Positions 1 to 7,381 of a stretch of 33,849 bases of DNA are shown here, piece after piece (position 1 is the stretch's first letter; the number at the start of each line of letters is the position of its first letter). Source of the stretch: JBAWAP01 sp049589355. GTDB lineage: Bacteria > Chloroflexota > Anaerolineae > VGOG01. A program made the position numbers and the translations under genes. Below the pieces are notes generated by a model. That model did no database searches, had not been told where the DNA came from, and saw only the letters and a list, made by a program, of their open reading frames with translations. The stretch is from assembly GCA_049589355.1 (NCBI GenBank), contig JBAWAP010000249.1, positions 1-33,849 of the forward strand. Direction: 5' to 3'.

Positions 1-24
1 GTTTGGGTTGGCTTGGGTTGTCAC

Positions 25-58
25 AAAAAACCGCTCCGATTGAGTGAATCGGAGCGGT
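25..58 (-). terminator. Intrinsic terminator, minus strand
   Basis: A perfect 12-bp GC-rich stem (30-41 with 47-58) with a 5-nt loop is followed on the minus strand by a run of six T (25-30, the first of them pairing in the stem). This is a textbook rho-independent terminator for leftward transcription. It lies only about 35-60 nt beyond the start site predicted from the promoter at 97-125. Confidence 0.8.
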
Positions 59-90
59 GAGAGATGCCAAACCGATTGACTTAACTAACG
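25..90 (-). ncRNA. Candidate short RNA or attenuated leader
   Basis: The promoter at 97-125 and the terminator at 25-58 together define a transcript of about 65 nt with no plausible reading frame. It could be a free small RNA or the leader of a gene beyond the left edge controlled by premature termination. An upstream AATCGG (minus strand, 77-72) is complementary to CCGATT in the first terminator arm (52-47), so a weak 6-bp alternative pairing is possible. Nothing matches an RNA family I recognise. Confidence 0.4.
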
Positions 91-96
91 GTGGTA

Positions 97-125
97 ATTA
101 TACCAGCAAACTGGATTTTTGTCAA
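97..125 (-). promoter_or_regulatory. Strong sigma70-type promoter, minus strand
   Basis: Read on the minus strand, a perfect TTGACA (120-125) is followed by a 17-nt spacer and a perfect TATAAT (97-102). Transcription would start near position 90 and run toward the left edge of the window. A weaker opposing match (TTGACT, 17 nt, TATACC at 76-104) overlaps it on the plus strand. The only thing downstream within the window is the terminator at 25-58. Confidence 0.75.
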
Positions 126-191
126 AATAAGCAGCCGTGCTGTTCACATGGGTTTCAAATGCACCTGGCTGGCGCCGCCTAAGTTATGGTC

Positions 192-215
192 GGTGGGGCG
201 GTTGCCCGCCCCACC
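192..215. repeat. GC-rich palindrome in the left intergenic region
   Basis: A perfect 10-bp stem (192-201 with 206-215) surrounds a 4-nt loop. No T-tract follows on either strand, so it is more likely a dispersed palindromic repeat than a terminator. Apart from this, the promoter and the terminator, I see nothing gene-like in 1-440. Confidence 0.55.
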
Positions 216-440
216 CTTACTCCCGACATATCTTCTTGCCTAACTGACCATCTTGCGCTATACTTCAGGTAGCTGAGACAACGCCCGTGCCCCGCGCCCC
301 AAAAACGCCACGCGGCGGCCAACCATGCTGAATGAGAACCCGGCCGCTTGGCCCTAATCCCAAGTCGCTTCATTTCGACCACTGTAGACGAGCGGCACTT
401 CTACCAAACTGATCTGTGTTCTTGTCAGCACTAGTGTCTA

Positions 441-2210
441 ATGGAAAAGAGTGATTCAATTCATAAATCCTTTGCTACTAAAGATGTTCACCTTTATTTC
501 TCTATCATATGTTCGTGGGTTGTTTCGCTAATCTGGTTTCACCCACAGCTCATAAAGATATATGATGCTGTACAAGGAACTTTTGCTTGGATAGTATTGA
601 CCCTTTTTATCTTTCTCGTAGAGTTGACATGGCTCTATGGTTTCTACAATATTTGGATAGTGTTCTTTGCATGGTTTTATCGTCGTCAGAACAAAACCCA
701 ACGTCTTCTTGACTCGCATGTTTCTCCGAAGAACTTAGCAGTTGCTCTCCTTTATCCGACTTGTGATGATTTCGTGGAAGCGGGTGCTTACTCATGTGTT
801 AATCAGGACTATCCGGATTTTACTGTCTATATTCTGGATGATAGTACTGATGCAGGATTCCAAGATCAAATCGACTGCTTCGCAGGCAGATTCCCTAACA
901 GAGTACGTGTAATTCGCCGTCCTGACCGACGAGGTTTTAAGGCCGGGAACCTTAATTACGGTCTATCGAATTTCGCCATAAATGAGCCTTTCTTCGCGAT
1001 TACTGACGCCGATGAGATTCTTCCAAGTGACTTCCTAAGACGTCTTGCGCCAATCCTTATTGCGGATGAACAATGTGGGTTTGTTCAAGCAAATCATTGC
1101 TGTAATCCAAATGCTTCAAACCTTCTTAGAGCAGCACTGGGAATAGGGGTCGACATCCATTGGCGATGGTATCAACCGTTGCGTAACAAGTATGGTTTTG
1201 TGATGCTTTTAGGCCATGGTGCTGTTCTCCGTCGTGAATGCTGGGAAAAAATCGGTGGATTCCCAGAGATTGTTAGTGAAGATCTTGCATATGCCATTCG
1301 ACTGAGGGATGAAGGGTGGTACGGAAGATTTGTCGAGAATGTTACGTGTTACGAAGAGTTTCCAGAGAGTGTTCGTTCCTTCCGAATTCGTCACATGAAA
1401 TGGACTCGCGGTACCTGTGAGCTTTTGGTTACCGAACTGAAGAGATTAATCCTTTCAAAAAACATCTCACTGGTAGAGAAACTTGATATTGTCTTTCCCG
1501 TAATGAACTTGCCACTATCTATGCTCTTTCTTCCCTTCGTGATATGTGCGAGTCTAATCGTTCCAAATATGTGGGGCTTTTCAAACCCTTTCAACGCTAT
1601 GATATATGGGCAAGGATTCGCTTTTACAGCCGATTACTCGAATGCTGTATCTGATGCTGCTTTCGGTCCCGACTTCTTCATCATGACTCTTTTGACCTTC
1701 ATTGCACCCATTCTATGTTTCGTACTAGAATTAGCCCCTCGCCCCCTTTACTTGTTGCGTTTTCTCTGCCACAGTACCGTTTTGTATGCTGGGCTCTGCC
1801 CTTTGTCAACTGTGGGAGTTCTAACATATCTTGTTACCAGAAAGGCCACCTTCTTTGTGACGGGAGACCAATGTGCACTCTCAGAACGACAGTTACGCCT
1901 CACTGCAACTCCTACATGGTTGAAGATCAAGAACTACTTTCAATCGTTCTTATATCAAAGCCATCCTGACCATAGCGCTGTCAAGAGTTTCGAGATAGCC
2001 TGCGGTCTTTTCTTAATCTGTTATAGTTTCTTTTCGCTTCAGATCTCACTATCTGGCCTGGCGCTTGCCTTCATCTTGCTGCCAGTAATGCACCACGTCG
2101 GATGGGAGAACCCAATGATTCAACGGCTGATTCTTCTACCTTTTTCTCTGACTTTCTTGGGGCCATTAGTGCGTGGTTTGGCTTTGTTTCTTTCGGGTGG
2201 TTTCATTTGA
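441..2210 (+). CDS. Membrane glycosyltransferase family 2, cellulose-synthase-like
   Basis: This 589-residue protein resembles processive beta-glycan synthases of the BcsA/GT2 type, which polymerise sugar from a nucleotide-sugar donor and move it across the inner membrane. Two or more membrane segments precede the catalytic domain (about 17-35 and 47-80). The catalytic region (about 98-335) shows LDDS (132-135), a GN sugar-binding stretch (169-170), the DxD-type motif TDADE (188-192), SEDLAYA (279-285, in place of the usual TED) and a C-terminal RHMKWTRGT (317-325) standing for QxxRW. Five or six hydrophobic helices follow. No PilZ domain, BcsB partner or c-di-GMP gene is nearby, so the glycan and its regulation are unknown. 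No good ribosome-binding site precedes the ATG. Base composition is more AT-rich than the catabolic operon downstream. The GT2 family call is firm; the product is not. Confidence 0.85.
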   Translation: MEKSDSIHKSFATKDVHLYFSIICSWVVSLIWFHPQLIKIYDAVQGTFAWIVLTLFIFLVELTWLYGFYNIWIVFFAWFYRRQNKTQRLLDSHVSPKNLAVALLYPTCDDFVEAGAYSCVNQDYPDFTVYILDDSTDAGFQDQIDCFAGRFPNRVRVIRRPDRRGFKAGNLNYGLSNFAINEPFFAITDADEILPSDFLRRLAPILIADEQCGFVQANHCCNPNASNLLRAALGIGVDIHWRWYQPLRNKYGFVMLLGHGAVLRRECWEKIGGFPEIVSEDLAYAIRLRDEGWYGRFVENVTCYEEFPESVRSFRIRHMKWTRGTCELLVTELKRLILSKNISLVEKLDIVFPVMNLPLSMLFLPFVICASLIVPNMWGFSNPFNAMIYGQGFAFTADYSNAVSDAAFGPDFFIMTLLTFIAPILCFVLELAPRPLYLLRFLCHSTVLYAGLCPLSTVGVLTYLVTRKATFFVTGDQCALSERQLRLTATPTWLKIKNYFQSFLYQSHPDHSAVKSFEIACGLFLICYSFFSLQISLSGLALAFILLPVMHHVGWENPMIQRLILLPFSLTFLGPLVRGLALFLSGGFI

Positions 2211-2340
2211 ATTGGAGTATCCCAGATTGCCCCTGTAATCTGTAAATGGTTGTCGTTTAAACCGAGACGAGACACATCTAAACCAAATCTAAGTGATTCA
2301 CCAAAGAGTTGTCCGAACGAAAGGATTTCGAGTGAAAGCA

Positions 2341-3720
2341 ATGGTCCAGATTTTCCTTAGCTATGCGCAACCAGATGAAGAAAAGGCTAAGAATCTTTAC
2401 CAAAAATTGTCTGATGCAGGGTTCAAACCTTGGATGGACAAAAAAGACATCCTCCCAGGAGAGCAATGGAAACTTGCTATCCAGAAAGCTATCCAGGACT
2501 CTGACTTCTTCCTGGCATGTCTGTCGGCAAACTCGGTCAATAGAAGAGGTTTCATTCAAAGGGAGACCAGGGATGCTCTGGATATTTGGCAGGAGAAGTT
2601 GGATAGTGATATCTATCTGATTCCAGTACGGTTGGAAGATTGCGAGGTGCCAGAAAGCCTGCGTAAATTCCAATGGGTGAACCTGTTTGAAGAGGATGGT
2701 TGGACGCGGTTAGTGAAAGCTATCCAAGTAGAGAATGAACCCACCGTTCAGGTAGCCGTACTCCTTGAGAGCGATATTCAGGAGTTTACTCCAGTTGAGC
2801 AAGAGAGTTTCATTTTCGCGTTGTCTGGCATTGTCAATATTAGTCCTGACCAGATTCGCATCTTGCGGGTTGCATCAGGCAGCATACCGGCCACGCTTGA
2901 GATGCCCGAAGAAGCTGCACAGCTATTGGTATCAATGTGCTCAGCCAGAGATCCCGTGCTACAGACACTTCACATTGCGGAGGCGGACTTACGACCAGTT
3001 CCTGCCTCACCAGGTATATCCAGGCAAGAAGTTGAACCAGGTGTTCCCCATCCTGCTAAACGCTTACTGGGGCGTATCGCCCTGGTGGCTGCGCTGGTCA
3101 TTGTGGGAGCAGCGATTTTCTTAGCCTTCCGAGGACCTGAGCCACCTCCACTTGCTCGCGTCGTCCAAACAGTCTCCGAAATACATGTAGACGGTTTGTT
3201 GGACGAACCTGCGTGGTCGGAAGGAGATTCGCTTACCTACGCGGTGCATCCAGCAAAAAACGGCTCTACCACGGCGACCGTCCATTTCTTGTGGGACGAC
3301 GACTACCTCTACGCTGGGTTTGACGTCAACGACACTCAGGTGGAAATGGCTGACCTTTCCACCCTTTGGGATGGTGATTCGGTTTCTCTGCTCTTGCAGG
3401 ACGGCGGCATTGCTGAGCATAGGCAAAGTCTTGGCGAAGAACTAGGCGACTACCGGGCGGTACAACTGAAACCCATGACCACGCTGAATGAGCCTGCCGA
3501 CACAGACAATGGGTACACAGTCGAGATGCGAATTAGGTGGAGACAGCCCCCGTTACTAGGAAGGCGAATTCGAGCCGATCTCCTGTCGGTGGACCATGAT
3601 GCCAACCCGGGCGCTAAGGCCGATGCCCCAGGCACAGTCTTCTCCAAGCTCTCATGGGATGGCGACGGGGACATCACATCCGCCGGGGCAAGCCTGCTTC
3701 TGGTAGATGGAAAGCACTAG
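2341..3720 (+). CDS. TIR domain - small domain - TM helix - CBM9-like domain protein
   Basis: The 459-residue protein starts with a TIR (TIR_2-type) domain at about 1-130: an IFLSYAQPDEEKA start, WMDKKDILPGEQW, SDFFLACLSANSV, then RGFIQRE with Glu75 at the usual place of the catalytic NADase glutamate, and a closing LIPVRLEDCEVPE. Residues about 135-215 form a small alpha/beta-like domain I cannot name, similar in position to effector-associated adaptor domains. A single membrane helix lies at about 243-263. The C-terminal part (about 275-459) begins with the VDGLLDEPAW signature of CBM9/DOMON-like carbohydrate-binding domains. There is no signal peptide, so the TIR end should be cytoplasmic and the CBM9 end outside. 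An in-frame ATG at 2293 would add 16 residues; I chose 2341 because the TIR fold starts there. The ribosome-binding site is weak. The upstream neighbour is a GT2 glycan synthase. Domain calls are confident; signalling or NADase function is inference. Confidence 0.82.
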   Translation: MVQIFLSYAQPDEEKAKNLYQKLSDAGFKPWMDKKDILPGEQWKLAIQKAIQDSDFFLACLSANSVNRRGFIQRETRDALDIWQEKLDSDIYLIPVRLEDCEVPESLRKFQWVNLFEEDGWTRLVKAIQVENEPTVQVAVLLESDIQEFTPVEQESFIFALSGIVNISPDQIRILRVASGSIPATLEMPEEAAQLLVSMCSARDPVLQTLHIAEADLRPVPASPGISRQEVEPGVPHPAKRLLGRIALVAALVIVGAAIFLAFRGPEPPPLARVVQTVSEIHVDGLLDEPAWSEGDSLTYAVHPAKNGSTTATVHFLWDDDYLYAGFDVNDTQVEMADLSTLWDGDSVSLLLQDGGIAEHRQSLGEELGDYRAVQLKPMTTLNEPADTDNGYTVEMRIRWRQPPLLGRRIRADLLSVDHDANPGAKADAPGTVFSKLSWDGDGDITSAGASLLLVDGKH

Positions 3721-3849
3721 GCGGTGATTGATTAGCTTATTGGAGAGCGTTCCCTCAATCGGGTCGCAGCCCTGTCAGCGACTTGCTGAGAGAAGGATAT
3801 CACACACAGTAGAGTATGCTCAAGAAACAAGATTGAAAGGAGAATCACT

Positions 3850-5115
3850 ATGAACATCGAAAAAGCCAACGCCGAAGCCACAGAGCGAATGATGGAGGCC
3901 CGACCGGTGCTGGTGGGGCTGGGCAAGGCGCGGGATGTGATCCCGGACATGCGCGACAATTTGCTGCTGCACGCCGGGCCGCCCATCACCTGGAAGCGAG
4001 CCTCCGGGCCGATGCGAGGGGCGATTACCGGGGCCTTGATCTTTGAGGGGAAAGCCAAGAACGAGGCCGAAGCCCAGGCCCTGGTGGAATCGGGCGAGAT
4101 CGAGCTGGAACCATGTCACCACCACGGGGCCGTCGGGCCGATGGCTGGCCTCATCGCGCCTTCCATGTCGGTCTACATCATCGAGAACAAGACCCACGGT
4201 TCGACTGGGCTCACCGCAGGCGGCAATCGCAGCTTCTCAGGCCTGAACGAGGGCTATGGCAAGGTGCTGCGCTACGGCGCGTACAGCGAAGAGGTGCTGG
4301 CCAAACTGCGCTGGATGGAGGACGTGATGGCCCCTGTCCTGGCCGAGGCCATTGAGGCCAGCGGCGGGATTGACATCCGGGCCCTGCTGGCCGAAGCCCT
4401 GCACATGGGTGACGAGGGGCACAACCGCAACAAGGCTGGCTCCATCATGTACACAGCCAGACTGGCGCCATTCATCGCCAAAGTGGCCCCTAACCCCGGC
4501 GTCGCCGCCGACGTGCTCAAGTTCCTGGGCGACAACGCGCTGAGCGTGCTCAACCCGGTGATGGCAGCCTGCAAGGCCATGGCCGACGCCGCTCACGGGA
4601 TAGAGGGCAGCACGATCGTGACCGTGATGGCCCGCAACGGAACCGACTTCGGAATCCGCGTCAGCGGGCTGGGCGACCGCTGGTTTACCGCGCCGGTGGC
4701 CATCCCCCAAGGCCTCTACTTCCCCGGCTTCACCGCCGAGGACGCCAGCGGCGACATCGGCGACAGCACCATCACCGAGACGGCGGGCATTGGCGGCTTC
4801 GCCATGGCCGCCGCGCCGGCCATCGTCACCTTCGTCAGCGGCACGCCCAAGGATGCCATCAATGCCACCCTGGAGATGTACGAAATCTGCTACACCGAGC
4901 ACAAGTACTTCACCATCCCCCCGCTGGACTTCCGGGGCACGCCGACCGGCATTGACATCCGCAAGGTGGTGGAGATGGGCATCACGCCTCGGGTAAACAC
5001 CGGCATCGCCCACAAGGACGCTGGCGTGGGGCAGATCGGCGCTGGACTGGTGCGCCCGCCAATGGAGATGTTTGAGGAGGCGGTAGTAGCATTTGCGGAA
5101 CGGTATGGGTACTAG
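3850..5115 (+). CDS. DUF1116 family protein (AllG/YlbE-like)
   Basis: The 421-residue protein has the length and motifs of the DUF1116 family, including E. coli YlbE/AllG, a subunit linked to oxamate carbamoyltransferase in anaerobic allantoin degradation. Conserved stretches are GPPITWKRASGPMRGAITGA, a CHHHGAVGPMAG motif (Cys89, His90-92), NEGYGKVLRYGAYSEEVLAKLRWM in spirit of the family, and HMGDEGHNRNKAG (from His185). It opens the operon and has a clear AAAGGAG ribosome-binding site about 6 nt before the ATG. The usual partners FdrA (AllF) and AllH are absent here. Instead it is followed by an IVP gene, a double cyclase and a molybdenum hydroxylase, so a role in nitrogen-compound breakdown fits but the reaction is not shown by the sequence. 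Confidence 0.85.
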   Translation: MNIEKANAEATERMMEARPVLVGLGKARDVIPDMRDNLLLHAGPPITWKRASGPMRGAITGALIFEGKAKNEAEAQALVESGEIELEPCHHHGAVGPMAGLIAPSMSVYIIENKTHGSTGLTAGGNRSFSGLNEGYGKVLRYGAYSEEVLAKLRWMEDVMAPVLAEAIEASGGIDIRALLAEALHMGDEGHNRNKAGSIMYTARLAPFIAKVAPNPGVAADVLKFLGDNALSVLNPVMAACKAMADAAHGIEGSTIVTVMARNGTDFGIRVSGLGDRWFTAPVAIPQGLYFPGFTAEDASGDIGDSTITETAGIGGFAMAAAPAIVTFVSGTPKDAINATLEMYEICYTEHKYFTIPPLDFRGTPTGIDIRKVVEMGITPRVNTGIAHKDAGVGQIGAGLVRPPMEMFEEAVVAFAERYGY

Positions 5116-5158
5116 GGATATTAGATATTAGAGATTGGAGATTGGGGGTTAGGGATGG
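5116..5158 (+). repeat. Left heptamer array of IVP cassette A
   Basis: Directly after the DUF1116 stop codon, six consecutive 7-nt units of the type GATATTA, drifting to GAGATTG, run in exact register up to and across the IVP start codon. The first 14 nt (5116-5129) are perfectly inverted-repeated at 5638-5651, beyond the IVP gene. Confidence 0.8.
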
Positions 5159-5646
5159 TGCTGAAGTTTGAGGAGTTGGAGGTATTGCGGACTGCGGAAG
5201 GTATTGCGGATGGCATTTGGCGGCTGGTGGTGCGGTGGAAGCCATTCGCACGGGAGGTCGTCGGTGGGCAACTGGCAAAGGCCGGGGACTCCATCGGGGC
5301 GAACATCGCCGAGGCTTATGGTCGCTTTCACTACGGGGAGAAGCTCCAGTTCTTGTACTATGCCCGTGGCAGCCTCTTCGAGACCAAGTACTGGCTCAAC
5401 CGGGCACGCACGCGCGATCTGATGCCCTCCGCTCAGGTGCAGGATTACGCCTCTCAATTGACTGACCTGGCCCGCCAATTGAACGCCTTCGCCGCCAGCC
5501 TGAAAGGCCAACGCAACGCCAGCCGGTCACAGCCGAAAACCGTGCGCGAACCCACCACCGAATACGTGACCGATTGGCCAAGCGACACATCAACTCTCCT
5601 ATTCACCGAAGACGAACTCCAATGGCTCCAAGCCGTCAATATCTAA
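5155..5646 (+). CDS. Four-helix-bundle protein, IVP/S23-like family
   Basis: This 163-residue protein belongs to the four-helix-bundle family first seen in 23S rRNA intervening sequences and structurally related to the Avd accessory protein of diversity-generating retroelements. The signature appears as LAKAGDSIGANIAEAYGR (about 39-56), followed by the EKLQFLYYARGSLFETKYWL helix. Residues beyond about 120 are an extra polar tail not typical of the family. It sits inside a catabolic operon with which it has no obvious functional link, and is flanked on both sides by inverted 7-nt repeat arrays; its stop codon lies inside the right array. There is no convincing ribosome-binding site, the array filling that place. 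Family membership is confident. The molecular role, probably RNA or protein binding, is unknown. Confidence 0.85.
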   Translation: MVLKFEELEVLRTAEGIADGIWRLVVRWKPFAREVVGGQLAKAGDSIGANIAEAYGRFHYGEKLQFLYYARGSLFETKYWLNRARTRDLMPSAQVQDYASQLTDLARQLNAFAASLKGQRNASRSQPKTVREPTTEYVTDWPSDTSTLLFTEDELQWLQAVNI

Positions 5647-5665
5647 TATCCACTATCCAATATCT
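5638..5665 (+). repeat. Right heptamer array of IVP cassette A
   Basis: Four 7-nt units of the type AATATCY in exact register, the reverse complement of the left array. The segment 5638-5651 is a perfect inverted copy of 5116-5129. The array overlaps the last codons of the IVP gene and ends just before the ribosome-binding site of the cyclase gene. Confidence 0.8.
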
Positions 5666-5682
5666 TTATGAAGGAGGAAACA

Positions 5683-7380
5683 ATGAACCGCGAACAATTC
5701 ATCAAAATGATGGCTGATTCAAAGATGTACGACCTGACCCAGGGCTGCAGCATCTTCACGCCGCCGTGGCCTGGGGAAAAGGCCCTGGAAGTCCACTTCT
5801 TCAAGAGAGTCACGGGGGCCTATGGAGGAGGACAGGGTGCCAACGGCCAGATACTGAACTGGAGCAACACGGTAGGCACTCACCTGGTGGGCGAAACGGC
5901 CTTCCATTCCGGGGGCAGAGCCATCGCCGACATTCCCCTGAAAGACCTGTGTGGACCTGGTGTGGTGGTAGACATCTCCGATGCGGTATCCGATTACAGC
6001 CTGTATACCCCTGAGATGATCATGGAGAGAGCCACCGTCAAAGAGGGCGACATCCTGATCATCAACACCGGCTACCACAAGTACTCCTGGGACCGGCCCG
6101 ATGTCTACAACCCGGACGCCCAGGGCGGTGTGGAGTCCAAGGAATTCGGGTTCCTGGTGAGGCATCCTGGGCCTTCTCCCGATTTCTTCAAGTGGGCCCT
6201 GGACATGAAGCTCAAGGTCATCGGGGTGGACTGCGGCTGCGCCGAGCATCCCATGAACACCCCCATCCGCCGCATGCACGAGAACCACTTCCAGAGAGCC
6301 CAAGCAAAGCTCGTGCAAGAATACGGCAAGACGTGGGACGAGATGTTCCCCCCGGACGAGTACTACGAGATGACCCACATCACCATGCCCAAGGCTCACC
6401 TGCTCCTGGCTGAATGTATCGTGGGCGATATAGACAAGCTGAACCCTTCGACAGGCTCAGGACACCGCAACCAGCGGGCCTGGATCATGATTCAGCCCAT
6501 TCCTTTCATGGAAGTTGAATCAGCTTGGTCGCGCGTGGTCGCCCACCAGGCTCCCGAAGGCATGGACGAAGAAGAGTTCTTCCAGGTCATGGACTCGGCC
6601 GAGATGCTGGATCTCAGCATCCCGTTCAGCGTCCAGACGCCCCAGTGGGCGAACTATATCCCGCTGACCGTGACCTACACCAAGCGCGTCGGCGGCCAGC
6701 ACTTCGGCATGGGCCGCAACGGCTCGATCTGCAACGCCAGCATCCACCTGGCGACCCACATGGACGGCGAGAAGCACTTCTGGCCGGCTGGCCGGAGCAT
6801 CGGCCAGGTTCCCCTGGAAGAGTGGGTAGGGCCGGGCGTGATCGCCGACATCTCCCACCTGGTCAGCGATTCCAGCGTGTACACGCCCCAGATGATCGAG
6901 GACGTGGTGGACATCCGCAAGGGAGACATTCTCATCATCAAGACTGGCTGGCACAAGTATGGCTGGAACAGCCCGGACTCCGATGAGTTCCGCTACATGA
7001 TAAGACACCCTGGGCCTTCTCCTGACTTTGGCCAGTGGTGCGTGGACATGCAGATCAAGTGGATTGGCGTGGACGCCGTGAGCGCCGACCATCCCATGAA
7101 CACCATCCAGCGCCTCTGGCACCCCAAGACCTTCGAAGAGGCCAACCGCAAGCTGATCAGGGACTTCGGCAAGGACTGGGACGAGATGTATCCTCTGGAT
7201 AAGTATTACCAGGACATGCACCTGAACCTCTTCCCGAAGCGGATCGTCCACGCTGAGAACCTGGCGGGCGACATCATCACCGCCGAGAGCGGCCGATACT
7301 ACATCGGCTGCTACTTGCAGAAAGGAATGGAATGCACCTCGATGTGGGGTCGGTTCGTGGCTTTCAAGGAGGGAAGCTAG
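5683..7380 (+). CDS. Double cyclase-family (kynurenine-formamidase-like) hydrolase
   Basis: The 565-residue protein is a head-to-tail fusion of two cyclase-family domains (metal-dependent amide, lactam or lactone hydrolases such as kynurenine formamidase and isatin hydrolase). Domain 1 spans about 1-245 and domain 2 about 265-565. Domain 2 keeps the metal-binding pattern His355-x3-His359-x-Asp361-x3-His365. At the same places domain 1 keeps only His67, with Thr63, Val69 and Ala73 replacing the other ligands, so it is probably a non-catalytic or differently liganded half. Other paired motifs match well (KEGDILIINTGYHKYSW against RKGDILIIKTGWHKYGW; AEHPMNT against ADHPMNT). AAGGAGG at 5671-5677 selects the ATG at 5683 over the one at 5668. 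The linker carries a dispersed repeat (6444-6464). Single-domain members are about 210-270 residues. The substrate is unknown. Confidence 0.85.
   Translation: MNREQFIKMMADSKMYDLTQGCSIFTPPWPGEKALEVHFFKRVTGAYGGGQGANGQILNWSNTVGTHLVGETAFHSGGRAIADIPLKDLCGPGVVVDISDAVSDYSLYTPEMIMERATVKEGDILIINTGYHKYSWDRPDVYNPDAQGGVESKEFGFLVRHPGPSPDFFKWALDMKLKVIGVDCGCAEHPMNTPIRRMHENHFQRAQAKLVQEYGKTWDEMFPPDEYYEMTHITMPKAHLLLAECIVGDIDKLNPSTGSGHRNQRAWIMIQPIPFMEVESAWSRVVAHQAPEGMDEEEFFQVMDSAEMLDLSIPFSVQTPQWANYIPLTVTYTKRVGGQHFGMGRNGSICNASIHLATHMDGEKHFWPAGRSIGQVPLEEWVGPGVIADISHLVSDSSVYTPQMIEDVVDIRKGDILIIKTGWHKYGWNSPDSDEFRYMIRHPGPSPDFGQWCVDMQIKWIGVDAVSADHPMNTIQRLWHPKTFEEANRKLIRDFGKDWDEMYPLDKYYQDMHLNLFPKRIVHAENLAGDIITAESGRYYIGCYLQKGMECTSMWGRFVAFKEGS
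6444..6464 (+). repeat. Dispersed CTTCGACAGGCTCAGG-type repeat inside coding sequence
   Basis: The segment carries CTTCGACAGGCTCAGG, a very common intergenic repeat core in bacteria of this type. Here it is translated in frame (NPSTGSG) as part of the linker between the two cyclase domains. The core is related to the repeats at 8815-8856 and 30313-30344. Confidence 0.6.
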
Positions 7381-7381
7381 C

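Noticed and set aside
179..382. Minus-strand open frame of 67 codons in the left intergenic region
   Set aside because: It runs through a palindrome, has no recognisable motif, a biased composition and no ribosome-binding site.
4237..5013. Long antisense frames in the catabolic operon (for example 4237-5013, 6520-7389, 9541-11205)
   Set aside because: They lie opposite well-recognised genes and show His/Gly/Val/Asp-rich shadow composition.
5155..5646. Diversity-generating retroelement, because IVP proteins resemble Avd
   Set aside because: No reverse transcriptase, template repeat or variable repeat was found near either IVP gene.
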